NCBI GenBank assembly: GCA_023630585.1
Contig: CM042558.1
Location: forward strand, 15,702,300-15,766,299
Length of the DNA stretch: 64,000 nucleotides
Reading direction: 5' to 3'
Source: Cranoglanis bouderius
Taxonomy: Eukaryota; Chordata; Actinopteri; Siluriformes; Cranoglanididae
The first letter of the stretch is position 1. Every line of letters starts with the position of its first letter. A program made the translations under genes and the position numbers. The notes under the pieces are model-generated. The model saw nothing but the letters and a program-made list of their open reading frames with translations, did not search any database and had not been told where the DNA came from. Shown in pieces: positions 38,976-52,000 of this stretch.

Positions 38976-39797
38976 ACAAATAATGAAACTACACCGATTC
39001 TCTGACTAAAAATTCTAATTGCTTAAGTTTCCCTTCATGACAGTTGTAGCCATTTAACACTATAAGTAGGCATGTTTGGTGTTTGACGTGGAGTCACGAG
39101 GCTAATGTTGCTAACAAGTATGGAACGCTTATAGCTAACAGTTTAGCATGCCTAAATTAAACACATAAAAAAGGCACCAGAGTAAGTCTTTGTTTAACAA
39201 AAATAAATATATACAATTTAAATTGGAACTTTATTATCATCTAAATTAGTTCTTACATATAATTATATAATTATACCTTTATTCATAGAACTTTTTCTAC
39301 CAGAGTGGTAAATTATATGGATCAGGAGAATGGCTGCTCTGACTGTTTTATAACGTCATACAGAAGATTGCAAACTTCAGACATATGACTTTTGGAGATT
39401 AGGTGGCATTTAGTTTTATACATATTTATTAATACCATTTTAAGACATTGTCAGTGTAATATTTTTTACTAGTAGAATTACAGTTCACTTTGATAATCGC
39501 AGCATGTAAAACTGTCACGGCAATAAAACTGAGAAAAGCAGACAAGGAACCACACACATATCTACCTCATCATATCTATATCTGCACACTGAGAGACACA
39601 TCTGTTATTAGTTATTAGGTCTCAGTCAGAGCAGCCTGAGGGACCCTGCGAAGCCTCCAACTCAAATCCAGCTCAACTCCTGAACTTCCGACATGATCCG
39701 GGTCAACACGCTTGCCCTCGGCCCATGGGGGGGACACGCCGCAGCCGTTTAATCACAGCGAAAGAGGCCGAGCACACCAACAAGATCTCATTCACAC

Positions 39798-39800
<3 letters not shown>

Positions 39801-39835
<35 letters not shown>

Positions 39836-39851
39836 GCGCACACACACACAC
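39801..39851. repeat. CT then CA microsatellite
   Basis: A (CT)n tract of about 32 bp followed by CGCGCG and a short (CA)n. Confidence 0.85.
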
Positions 39852-40651
39852 ATCATGCTAAGTGCAGATGAGAGAATGACTGAGTTACTGTTTATACATA
39901 TTCAACTTTCCCACACTTCCTGAAATAGCGCTAAAGTACACCAAAATATACCAGTTAATTCAAGTAACACTACACATACTGTGAACTCTAGAGGCTGGGA
40001 CACAAACAGAGCAAATGGAAAATGAGTCATAATATTCTGCATATTTGTCTGGTCTGTTACCATGGCACCCAAACACAAATACAGTATTAAGTAATAAATA
40101 ATAAATAAAGTACTCCAAAACTAATTCTAATTCAACTAGTACATTCCAAACTAATACTTTCTTGTTTAATAAATATATATATATATTGCCCCTTCAAATG
40201 TTAAATATGTTGTGTAAATCAAATGATAAACCACACTTGGGGTTGGGTGAATACTTGTGCAGTGTTCCAACTTATGGCAAAATACCATGATGTAGGTGTA
40301 CATTAATGTCCAGTTTGTCCGACTCCTTATACCCTGTCCATCATTCAAAAAGCACCACTGGGGCATTTCTGGGTGCTTTAAAGCTCTGTAATCTTACTGT
40401 ACTTTATTATACATACACATTCACCTTGTTGCTACAGCTTGCAGGTGTACAGATAGAGACTAAAGACTGCAATGAGCATAGAACAGTCTTTATTATTAAT
40501 GATAGCTTGATGATATTAGCAGTTTGTAAGCTCTTTCAAAAATAGGAGGCTATTCGACAACTGGGGGGATTTGTAGGGGAAAGTTCTGCCCCTCTGATTT
40601 AGTCTTCATTCTAGGTACTGATAAACAACCTGCACCTCCATCCATCTATAT

Positions 40652-40970
40652 ATCCATTTTCCGTACTGCTTATCCTACACAGGGCTGCGGGAGAGCCTGG
40701 AGCCTATCCCAGGGAACATTGGGCACAAAGTGGGTGACAACCTTAAAGGGGTGCCAACCCATCAGAGGGCACAATCGCACACACACTCACACACCCATTC
40801 ACACACTATGGATAATTTGAAAATGCCAATCAGCTTGCCCTGAGGAAACCCCTGAAGCATGGTGAGAACATGGAAACTCCACGCACACGGGGCGGACGTG
40901 GAATTCAAACCCCCAACCCCAGAGGTGCAAGATAAATGTGCTAAGCACTAAGCCACCGTGGCCCCCACAA
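40652..40970. mobile_element. High-copy teleost dispersed repeat
   Basis: The ordered modules ATCCATTTTCCGTACTGCTT, GCCTGGAGCCTATCCCAGGG, GGTGCCAACCCATCAGAGGG, CACACACACTCACACACCCA, TGGATAATTTGAAAATGCCA, AACTCCACGCACACGGGGCG and GCTAAGCACTAAGCCACCGT belong to a repeat I know as very common in fish genomes. It is slightly internally deleted here. I cannot assign its class from sequence alone. Confidence 0.6.
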
Positions 40971-41218
40971 CCTGCACCTTTTGATCATAATAGATCATTA
41001 AATATTTGTCATCTGCCTTTCATCAGAGTCAATTTCTGACCACAGCACTGCTCTCAGATAGAAATTCTTGCTTGGTGGACTTCTCACCACAGCAGTGACA
41101 CTGAGATGTTTAAAATATAAAGCAGCACTTTTGTACCAGCGCCACATACACCACCATGTCAGTGTCACTGTAGTGTTCATCACCATCCAAATAATACCTG
41201 CTGATTGGTAGTCATATA

Positions 41219-42312
41219 CAGATGCATCTCAAAAAATTTGAATATCGAGGAAAAGTTCTTTTTTTTCTGTAATTTAATTCAAAAAGTGGAACTTTCATAT
41301 ATTCTAGATTCATTACACATAAAGTGAAATATTTCAAGTCTTTTTTTGTTTTAATCTTGATGAGATTACTGGAAAAATCCAGTATCTCAAAAATATTAGA
41401 ATAAAGGATTTATAATACAGCAATGTGGACCTGAGAAGAGCTCTAATAATCTAATTTACTCAAAACACCTTTTTATTCAAAACACCGTTGCTCAGTGGTC
41501 CAAAGTCCTCTTTTCAGTTGAAAGTAAATTCTGCATTTCATTTGGAAATCATCGTCCCAGAGTCTGGAGGAAGAGTGGAGAGGCACAGAATCCAAATTGC
41601 TTGAAGTCCAGTGTGAAGTTTCCACAGTCAGTGATGATTTGGGGTGCCATGTCACCTGCTGGTGTTGGTCCACTGTGTTTTCTCAGGTCGAGAGTCAATG
41701 CAGCGTCTACCAAGAGATTTTAGAGCACTTCATGCTTCCATCTGCTGACAAGCTTTATGGAGATGCTGATTTCCTTTTCCAGCAGGACTTGGTACCTGCC
41801 CACAGAGCCAAAACTACTAGTAACTGGTTTGCTGACCATGGTATTACTGTGCTTGATTGGCCAGCCGACTCGCCCGGCCTGAATTTTGTCAAGAGGAAGA
41901 TGAGAGACACCAGACCCAACAATACAGACGAGCTGAAGGCCGTTATCAAAGCAACCTGGGCTTCCATAACACCTCAGCAGTGCCACAGGCTGATTGCCTC
42001 CATGCCACGCCGCACTGATGCAGTAATTCATGCAAAAGGAGCCCCGACCAAGTATTGAGTGCATAAATTAACATACTTTTCAGAAGGTCGACATTTCTGC
42101 ATTATAAATTCTTTATTCTAATATTTTGAGATACTGGATTTTTGATTTCCATGAGCTGTAAGCCGTAATCATCAAAATTAAAACAAAAAATTCTTGCAAT
42201 ATTTCACTTTATGTGTAATGAATCTAGAATATATGAACGTTCCACTTTTTGAATTAAATTACGGGAAAAAATTAACTTTTCCACGATATTCTAATTTTCT
42301 GAGATGCGCCTG
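41219..42312 (+). mobile_element. Internally deleted Tc1-like element with long inverted repeats
   Basis: The ends CAGATGCATCTCAAAAAATT and (as complement) CAGGCGCATCTCAGAAAATT are inverted copies and remain similar for about 190 bp. Each end is flanked by TA. An inner repeat (ATCCAGTATCTCAAAAATAT) is also present on both sides. The coding remnant runs from about 41465 to 42058 in + orientation, with the N-terminal half deleted. Confidence 0.85.
41465..42058 (+). pseudogene. Tc1-like transposase remnant
   Basis: This is the C-terminal half of a Tc1 transposase broken by frameshifts. The later part translates to QQDLVPAHRAKTTSNWF, where the second catalytic Asp lies, then DWPADSPGLN, after which the segment that normally carries the third catalytic acid (PIENLW) is deleted and the frame resumes at VKRKMRDTRP. 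It ends with AVIHAKGAPTKY and a stop. With the N-terminus and the catalytic Glu absent it cannot encode an active enzyme. Confidence 0.8.
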
Positions 42313-43124
42313 TAGTGGTCCCTGTCCATTGATGGATGGGGTAGAGGAAGGCTAATAAGTTGGACAGAGCAACAGTTGGAATTCAGTCAGCTTTAACTGC
42401 TTTAACCAGCTTAAAGAACACTCTAAGAAGAAAAAAAAAAGCTAAACTCTAAAGGGTTGTTTGATCTTTTACCTTTGGAGGAACCTTTTAAAAAATCAGA
42501 CTCCATGAAGCACTCTTTAGTTTGAAAAAGGCAGAATATTATTATGATGATTATTTCAGTGCGGGCTACATGTAAAACCTCTTTAGGAACCTAAGTACTC
42601 TTAACTATCCAAAAAACACCTTGAAAACCCCTTTTTCTAAAAGTGTATAAATATCCTTTGGATATTACAGCCTTATATTAATAATTTTTGTTTTATGTAT
42701 TTGTTTCTAATAATATATTTTTATTTAATACTTTTCTGTTTGAAAGTACAAACGCAAAATGTTTACAAGAACATATAAAGAAACCTATGATGGAAATATT
42801 GCTCAAGCTGTTGGACAGTAATATATGATATATTTGTCTCGTGTAAAGGAGAAATCTGTCGACAGAGTAAGAGAGACACTGAGAGCAAGAGAAGAAAAAT
42901 AACTGAGGGTGAAATGGAAGTTGAAGCTTTATTTGCTTGTTTCTGGGTTTGCCAAAATATCCTATGGGTGTACCAAGAAATAAAGCAGAATGGGCGTCTC
43001 ACTGTCGGGTTGAAGAATTTGGATATTTGAGAGATTTTCCTCATTTATGCCGTGAAATATTTTTTCTTCTGAACATGACTTCATAGGTGACTTCAGTCCT
43101 GTTAAAGAGGGAGGAGTGTGCAAA

Positions 43125-43126
43125 GA

Positions 43127-43209
<83 letters not shown>
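43125..43209. repeat. AC microsatellite, about 83 bp
   Basis: A pure (AC)n tract of about 41 units. Confidence 0.9.
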
Positions 43210-43210
<1 letters not shown>

Positions 43211-45497
43211 AGCCAGGCTGAGATCAAGCCAGAATGCCATAGTTGCACAACCCACACAGGCAGACCCATTGATTTCTGCCCTCTCCTTCTTGGAAGCTGT
43301 ATTAAGAGTGAAACTGCCAGGAGTTAAATATTTTTTTGATAAATAAGTAGACCTGTTGAAGTTGCTCTAGCAAACCAAAAAAAAAAGCAAATTCTGTTAT
43401 GGGCGTGTACAAATCCTTGCGAGTCAGTGATTACCTGAAAATAACAAAACAGCCTCTGTACTCAAAGCAGGAAACAGGAAATCAATGGCCAAGTCTGAGG
43501 TATCTTTTTGGTCTCTCAACCATGCATTTATTATGATTTGGTGTCGAACCAGGACACATTACTGCAGCTGATATCAAAACACCCTCAGGATGTTCGGATT
43601 AAACCAGCTTCATTCAGGAACTAAAATCAGTTTGTTCCATGTATGATGCAATTCAGTAAATCAATAGTTCAGCTTCCTCAAATGTACCCGATCAGTTCGT
43701 TTTAGCTACATTTGTTTATAGCGTCCAGTTTACCATTGGGTAACTGCATGCTTACCTCATCACAAACCGCATCGGGTTCTTCAGTACCTTGAACCAAAAG
43801 CATTCAATGTGGTTTTATACACCATATGACAATAATGTCTATAAAAATGGACATAAGAACATCGCACTGATTAAAACAGTAGTAATGGTCATGTTGAAGC
43901 CAGTATCAGACTCAGGTAGAAGGCGTGGCCTAATGTTTGAAGGTACAAATTGTACATTAGAAGTGATTCAGACGATAATATACAGTATATCGGCGACTGG
44001 TATAAATAGGCTAACAGGGATAAGCAGTCCATCGTTTGAATATATAAAAACGTCAAGGTTCATTATTGGAATCAACATCAGTTAATTAGCTGATAACAAT
44101 GTCTTAAAGTGTGGCTTTTAGCATGAATATGATAGCCTTAAGGTTATCTATACGCTAGTGTGCTCCAAAACAATGACAATAAAGTCTCTCTACCACCAAT
44201 ACAGATCAGCAATTTTGGTGACATCATTCTGGACTTCAGAATGTCTCATCAGATTTTGTGTCCAATCAAATGCTCTCTAGAATTTGAAGTGTCCCGCCCC
44301 CAACATTATAAACATCACCTTGCCGAAGTTGAGTGAGAGAAATCGTATCAGCAAGCATGGGATGTAAACGTGTCTTCCTTGAGTTCATTCACTTTGAAGA
44401 AGGAGGTATTTGTGTCAGTTCACGGCTTTGTGTCAGGCATTTTTCTATGGTACTAACTGTCAAGTATGGCTTAGCCCAGGCTGTGAGGTAAGCTAAATGC
44501 TATTGGCTATTTAAAAAGGGGGAGGAGACACTCTATGTCCCGCCCTGACGTCCTGTATCAGTGGAAATTACATCAGCACATCGAATAACGCTGCTCGTTT
44601 CAAGGGACTTCGCATGGACTTTAAGGCAGATTATTTTGGAGTACAACAGCACCACCTGTGGTCGTAAGAAAAAACACACAGAATGGTATGAAGAAGTGAA
44701 AAAGCAAGGCTGGGGCTGATTTCTTTCTAACCCAGACTGTAGACTCATGCAGTGACAGTCGTGTCAGGTGATTACACAGAGTGACACACCCCTCTAGATT
44801 TGATCTCTGTTTGGGCTGATATTTTTCAGCCGTAAGACGTAATGTAGGGCTAAAATATATAAAGTTAATTACTTAGCCCACTGCTCTCCTATAACCAACG
44901 ACGGAAATAGGTGCAGCGAAGGTTAATGCGTGTTTTAATGTATGATTTAAATATCTGACTCCATTTAATTGATTATCTGACTCCAATAGAATAATCTTCT
45001 AGTTAGTGCTAGAAGTGTTAGCACTCAGTGTTCTACTAATATTTACTCCTAAGCAGCTTCGAGCGAAGCTTCCATTAAAATGACGTTCCTACGTCAGAGA
45101 CTTTCATGTAGCTTCTTCATTAAACCATTATTTTGTTAGCTCAGAGGTTTCTATCAACGTGCAAGCTTAGGCCTTTCCTATCTTACTTGTCAAAGGTTCT
45201 GTTTAAACTTGCAAGTATTAGCCTTTACTTTTGGCTTGTCAGAGGTTGACTTTAAACGTGTCTAACGTATTATACACTTTTAATTTAAGAAGCTATTCTT
45301 AATAAGAATACCAAACATAGACACAGAGTATTTAGAAATAGAATAACAAATGGATTTAATAAGAGATCACAATTAAAAGATACATAAAATAGAGACAAGA
45401 GTAACTTACAGGATTACAGTTAGCATCATGGACCGAGGATGCAGGATGGTAAAAGCATCTATGGCAAAAGGCCCTTCGGATGTTACAAGCCTCCCTG

Positions 45498-45541
45498 ATG
45501 TTATAAGCTTTTGATGTTATAAGCTTTTGATGTTATAAGCT
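45498..45541. repeat. 17-bp tandem repeat, about 3 copies
   Basis: TTTTGATGTTATAAGC-type units repeat head to tail (GATGTTATAAGCTTTT), each containing an AAGCTT site. Confidence 0.7.
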
Positions 45542-45719
45542 CTTTCTTTCTCTCTACCAAGCAGATCCTCTTAAACCCTTAACCCTCTTTGAAATGTATA
45601 GTGGCCAGGATACCAAATGGAGATGAAACAATGTGTTTTATGGCAGGGTTATCTCACTTTAAGGAACTGTATATTAATTAAGTTCCCGAGAATGAGTTCA
45701 TGCAAACCAGGGGGTGCCT

Positions 45720-45721
45720 GT

Positions 45722-45803
<82 letters not shown>
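45720..45803. repeat. TG microsatellite, about 80 bp
   Basis: A pure (TG)n tract of about 38 units. Confidence 0.9.
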
Positions 45804-45806
<3 letters not shown>

Positions 45807-46352
45807 GAGCACATATTACAACATATATTGTAAATGTTATTTCCTAAACTATATGATATTTATGATATCACCACATCGTTCACCATGAAATATGGATACA
45901 AATGATACCAAACATGCCCTGAGGAATACTGTAATTAAACACAGTTTAGATAACCAGTTTTAGTTCACCTGGTATCTCTGAAACACATTCCTGATCATTT
46001 TAACCTTAATCACATTACTGCCACAATTTTAGAAATCTACTACAGTAACATGTCATCACATGAGAAGTGAAATACCGTCGTGGGTGTAATGAATAAACAC
46101 AAGATGGATTATTTACTCTATCATCCTTTTTTTTGTTGTTGTTCAAAATGCCTTTCGAGAAGAAACTAAAAGTAGATATACACATAAACACATCTTGAAC
46201 AGAAACAGAACTTCTGGTTTCTGGTTTGAAGGAAAGAGTTACAACTTTTCTGTTTACTGTGTTTGGTATTCAGAGGAAACACGGCATGAAGCCAGTAGAA
46301 CATTACAGATTACAAAATTAGCAATCATGAATGCAGCTGCTTGTCAGCCTCT

Positions 46353-46353
<1 letters not shown>

Positions 46354-46384
<31 letters not shown>
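46354..46384. repeat. TG microsatellite
   Basis: A pure (TG)n tract of about 15 units, some 750 bp upstream of the ITIH start codon. Confidence 0.85.
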
Positions 46385-46386
<2 letters not shown>

Positions 46387-46974
46387 GTTTATACCTTGCA
46401 ATATAATGCATCACCTCCCATCTAATATCGCTGATAATATAGTTACATTATGATTTGGATATCAAATTTCCTGTTCAATAGCGATTTATTCTGATATTTT
46501 ATAAAACTTTTCATGTGCAAATGCATAAAAAAAAATGTAAAAACCACAACAAGGTGTTTTCCTATCAGAAAGCACTCCCTACAGCATCCTTTTTAAGAAG
46601 CTAAGAACACATAACTATACAAAGAAGAACCTTTGTTTTTGCATGGCTGCAAAATTTAAATACGAAAAGTTCTGGCTGATCAACAACGCTTGGCAAGTGT
46701 TGTTGCCAAGTGTTGTCCACCCCAACGCCCACCCCCCAACCCCAGAACCCACCCCCAAATAACTATTCCTTTAAGAATATTGGCAACATTAGGCCCTGAT
46801 CCTAACATTGTGTTCATTTGAGAATTGAAGAATCAACAAGGCTTTCAGGAATGACTGCTTTACACAGCCAAGGGAACGCTTCAGATCAGAGGTATTAGTC
46901 CACACGTTCCACTGGCAAAACTCCCGCACATGAAACACTGCCTTATTCATTACACTCTCTCACCCTCCCTCTTT

Positions 46975-46976
46975 CA

Positions 46977-47073
<97 letters not shown>
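46975..47073. repeat. CA microsatellite next to the ITIH core promoter
   Basis: An almost pure (CA)n tract of about 48 units. It ends only a few bases before the TATA-like element and 57 bp before the ITIH start codon, so its length could affect promoter activity. Confidence 0.9.
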
Positions 47074-47075
<2 letters not shown>

Positions 47076-47076
47076 A

Positions 47077-47103
47077 TTTAAAAAGCTCCTGCAGTCAGGA
47101 GCT
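47077..47103 (+). promoter_or_regulatory. Putative core promoter and hairpin of the ITIH gene
   Basis: A TATA-like TTTAAAAA lies at 47077-47084, 46-53 bp before the start codon. Directly after it, 47084-47103 is a perfect hairpin (AGCTCCTG, loop CAGT, CAGGAGCT). Initiation about 25-30 bp downstream of the TATA-like box would give a 5' UTR of only about 20-25 bases. A spliced upstream non-coding exon cannot be excluded. Confidence 0.4.
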
Positions 47104-47129
47104 CAGAGCTCAGACTTTAGAGATACATC

Positions 47130-49025
47130 ATGTCTACACTGTGGATTGGGCTGCTGGTATGTGTGTGTGTCTGCCTGCGTGTTACAGCACAACCGCAGAG
47201 CAGGCCGGGTATTCCGATGTTTCTTCAACATCATGATGATGATGATGATCAGACAGAGGAAGAGGTAAGATTTCATTTGGAGGTAGTGGGTTTACTAAAT
47301 AGTGGAAGGCTATGTGTGTGTGTGAGTGTGAGTGTGAGTGTGTGTGTGTGTGTGTTTTTACTTATTTTTTTTAGTACAAACTTTGTTATAGATTTTTTTT
47401 ATTTTGTGACTTCTACATTATCAAGTCAGTACAAAAAACATTTTAGATTCCCAAACATTAGTTTTCTAGAACAAAATTAAATGTTACAGGAAAATGTTTG
47501 TATGTCATTAAAGAAAGCAGCATATTACGTAAGAGACACTTTTCAGACAAAAAACACAGTGAAGGCTGCTGGGTTTTGCTGCAAAAATAAGAAGCGAGTG
47601 TAAAAGTCAAAGTCTCCAGAAGAACTGTGGCTGGTTCTGCAAGATGCTCAATAAAACTTACCAGCTCATTTCCTTATAAAACTGCACTAATTGTACCGGA
47701 GACTACTATTTTTATTTTTATTTGTCACACCAAATATTGACTTTGTTTCATTTACTACTGTTTACTTATTTTGAAGGCATCATTTAATTTTAAGATCTAC
47801 TGGGCAAATACTGTATGTACCATCACATGAATATGTTCATTACATTAGAGTTCATCCATGTGTACAAACAATATGCATCATAAATCATAACAGCACTTCC
47901 TGGTTTTAGTACTTGTTTTATAGCTATAGAGTTTTAGATGATCCCCTTTCATTTCAAGTGACCAGTCAATTAGACTTAAAACTAAAAAAAAAATAATAAC
48001 CATAACAACATTCATACATTCATAATTCATTGTAATCTCCACTACTATTATGTGATGTAAAAAATAAATAAATTAAATTGATTCAGTATACATCACAGAC
48101 CCCTGAGGACTTGTAACCCTTTTGGTACAAACCAAAAATCACTAAACTGGTCCTGTTGCTTGTCCTTCTGTGTAAAAAATGAAAATAACCCTATAATCAT
48201 TGATAATGTATTTGAGTGTGTGCTATTTTTAAATATGAATTGACTTTTCATTTTGATCACTCTTCTAATATTATTATCAAATTATGACAATTTGATGCAT
48301 GAGTCCATAATTTGATGCATCGTGTGGCATGTTGTTTGGATACAGCATGAGAAAGAACATGGCATGATTCAGTGTTCAATCCGTTTGGTCATTTTGTGAG
48401 AATGATCTCTCATATCCTCAAACGCTATTTAAAACTGAAACCAAAATCTACAATCGTTTTACTTTTGTATAATTAAATTTGTATGATATTGGCTTTAATA
48501 TAGTTTTAAACATGCTAGATGTTCCAGTGTATTACATGTTCAGGATTTTTTAAAGCTAATTATAGGACAGAAAAAAAATGCAGGTGTACTTAACCATATG
48601 TCATAAGTCATATGTCACTGAGTCATCCTTGTCAAGACAGGTTCATATGCATATTTAAATTCATACTCTTTTTACTCTCTTTTGTCTCATAATGTTGTTT
48701 ACAGCAAAAAATGGACACGTTACAGGACAAATAAAGTTGTAAAGGGCAATATATGTATATATTTTTCAGAATAATGGTGTACAAAAACACAATAAACGTA
48801 CAGTGGCATATTCTTAAGAAGCCATATATAGAATTGTATAAAAATGTCAATGGCATATTCTTCAGAAGCCATACAGTATGTAGAAATGTATAAAATATTA
48901 AATACATAATTATGGAAAACAGTTAAAATAAATGTATAAATATATAAATAAAACATTTTAAATACTCCTGAAATATTAATATGTCCTTTTTATCCAAACA
49001 GAAGCCAAACTTAAGGAGTCATGAG
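47130..49025 (+). CDS. itih3: ITIH exons 1-2: signal peptide and acidic propeptide
   Basis: Exon 1 (47130-47264, 45 codons) starts with a typical secretion signal: MSTLW, a hydrophobic core of alternating Val and Cys, and a likely cleavage after RVTA near residue 20. It continues into an acidic stretch with HHDDDDD and EEE. Exon 2 (49002-49025) is a micro-exon of 8 codons. Both end on codon boundaries. The start is chosen because it is the first ATG after the TATA-like box and directly yields a signal peptide. The core of the signal is encoded by a GT repeat and the Asp run by a GAT repeat. Confidence 0.85.
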
Positions 49026-52000
49026 GTAAGAAATTGTCAGCTGCCTTTGCATTTTTGCCTGCTTATGAAAACTAGGAAATGATCAGTAGACATCTGTTTA
49101 ATTGGATTAATTGGATAATACAGTATATATCATTCTGTCATTCATCACCAAAAATGATTATTTCCTGCTTTAGATGTTTAATTAGCTAACATGGTTACAC
49201 AAAATGTGGCTAATATTAGTTTAATCTTAGATCGAGATGCAGAATGTGAAGATAGACTGCAAGGTGGCGTCCCGATTTGCCCACACAATCATGACCTCCA
49301 CGGCTCTGAACAAGGCCAATGTCTCACAGGAAGTCTTCTTCGAGGTGGAGTTACCCAAGACGGCCTTCATCACCAACTTCAGCATGTCAGTCGTGGGCTA
49401 GTTTTTACTCCCCATAAAATCTGCTCCTAATAAATGAATCCGAGTCATAATGAAACTGACTCACGAATCAGCAGTACAGAGCATTGTTTCAAATCCAGTT
49501 CTCACAGATGGTCCATGATTTTTTGGGTTTTTTTTAAACACTTGTTTGAATATACGCATATGTTTTTAATGCATAATCAATATTGTGCTTTCTGTCTTGT
49601 TTATTGGTTTCAGGGAGATTGATGGAAAGACATATGTAGGAGAGGTTAAAGAGAAAGAGAAGGCCAAGAAGGAGTATGAGACGGCTGTGTCCTCTGGCCA
49701 TACAGCCGGACTGGTAAAGTAAGTACAGCACATGGCATTATAATGAATATGGACACTTGCATTGCAACATGATCATCATTAAAGCTTTATGAGATATTAT
49801 TAGAGTTTACAAAAAATGATCACAAGAAATTATGACCAACATTACAAAGATTTACAGTTTCATATAAATTCTTACCATGCTTGTTATTAATAAACCTCAA
49901 AAGTTACACAACAGACAACAAGTCACTGGTTTCAGATTTACCAGTAAATGAGTTTGATATACGGCCATCGTAAGTAAATAATTTATATATCTGTCTCATG
50001 GCCAGTATATATAATATATACTAGAAGACAAGAGCTGGTTTGTGCTTCCACTTTGCATACTTTTAGGTAAAATAATGAAGAAACATTTCCTTTGGACAAT
50101 TATAGTGTTATGTTGTTGTTTCTGGGGGGTTTTCAGAGCTTCAGGCAGAAAGATGGAGACGTTTTCTGTCTCTGTGAACATCGCAGCCAACAGCAGTGTC
50201 ACATTCGCACTTACGTATGAGGAGCTCCTTCAGCGCCGGCTTGGCAAATATGAGCTCATGATCCGAGTCAAACCGAAACAGCTGGTCCAGCACTTTGAGG
50301 TGGAGTACTAATGTGTATTTCCTTTCTTTCCTTCACTTTAAATTCATTTTGGATTCATTCAATTTACACACTCACACCCACAGATTGTTGCTACCATCTA
50401 TGAGCCACAGGGCATTAAATTTCTGGACACCAACGTCACATTCATCACCAATGACCTGCTCCCTCTAGTGGAGAAAACAGTCACGGATAAAAAGGTGAGT
50501 CCATTGTTTCTTAAGCACCGTTTCAACGACATTTTGGAAAACCACACAGTTTGGTAATGTACTGTGGCAAGCTTATGAAACACAATGATAATGCATTAAG
50601 CAGCTGCATGGTCTGCATTGAAAACATCTGACTTTAAGACCTAAAGTCACGTTTAAAGCATTACAAAGACAGAAATACTGAATCTGCATAGTATGGCTGG
50701 ACGATATTACAATATAGTAATATCAATATTGTTGTACAATTATGTCACAATACCTCTTTCTGAGATATAATAGGTATGATATATTTGTTTAAATTATTTT
50801 TTTTTTAAATCAGAAGCAGATATGTTTGATATGCAGATATGCTAGTTCTATCTTTCTATTTTAAAATGTTTTTTTTAATTTTAAACTTTTTTTTTAACTC
50901 CTTTTCAAGAGTTTCATCAAAGTATCATCAAAGAGTTTTAAAAGGTTTATTTTTGCTGGCAGTTTGTTAGGAAACTTATATATGATGCTATATACATACT
51001 GTATATACATGATACTTATATATCATCATATATACCATGTATCGAAATGTCTTGAAATATTATCAACCCTTAATGCATAGTATACATTGCTTCAGCAAAA
51101 CATGTCTACAAATGATATCTCCAGTAATAGAAATACTGCAAATATAGGTACAAAACTTGGCAAACAAGATGACCACACTGGATAGTCACAAACTATAGTC
51201 ACAAATTATACTATTCTAGTTAACTCTAGGAACTATGATATTGTCCATGGCACAGGCAACTCCTTCTGTAGTGTACACTGTGTATTTCTGTGTATTAATA
51301 AGGAAATATTGTCATCTGAGTGCTGGAAACATCCTATCCCATGGTCCTCTTTTCCAGGCCCATGTGTCCTTCTCTCCAACTTTGGACCAGCAGAGGAAAT
51401 GCCCAGGCTGTGATGGTACACTTATAGATGGGGATTTCATCATCACATATGATGTCAATCGTGAACAGGATTTTGGTGATATTCAGGTCCAACCTCAGAG
51501 GCACTTCTGAGAAAACATTTCAGGATCAATCTATTTAGAACTCATTTTCTGTCCCTCTTTTGGTTTCAGATTGTGAACGGGTACTTTGTACACTTCTTTG
51601 CCCCAAGTGATTTGCAACAGTTGCCAAAGAATGTAGTGTTTGTAATCGACAGGAGTGGCTCCATGGAGGGAAGAAAAATGACACAGGTAAGTTAACAGAT
51701 AGTGTTTGGATGTAGAACTCAATAAAGATACAGCATTATTAGCATTTGTTACTGTTACAGAACCACGGACAGTTCTTTTGTTGTTGTTGTTGTTGTTGTT
51801 TGTAGACTCGAGAGGCACTCTTGACCATTCTAGATGACCTATATGAGGAAGATCACTTTGGTCTGGTCATATTTGACGATGAGATTGAAACATGGAGACC
51901 ATCATTGAGCAAAGCTACAAAAGAAAATATAAAAGAAGCAAAAAAATATGTCAGACATATAAGAGCAAGGCACAGTAAGTGTTTATGAAAGTATGATGAA

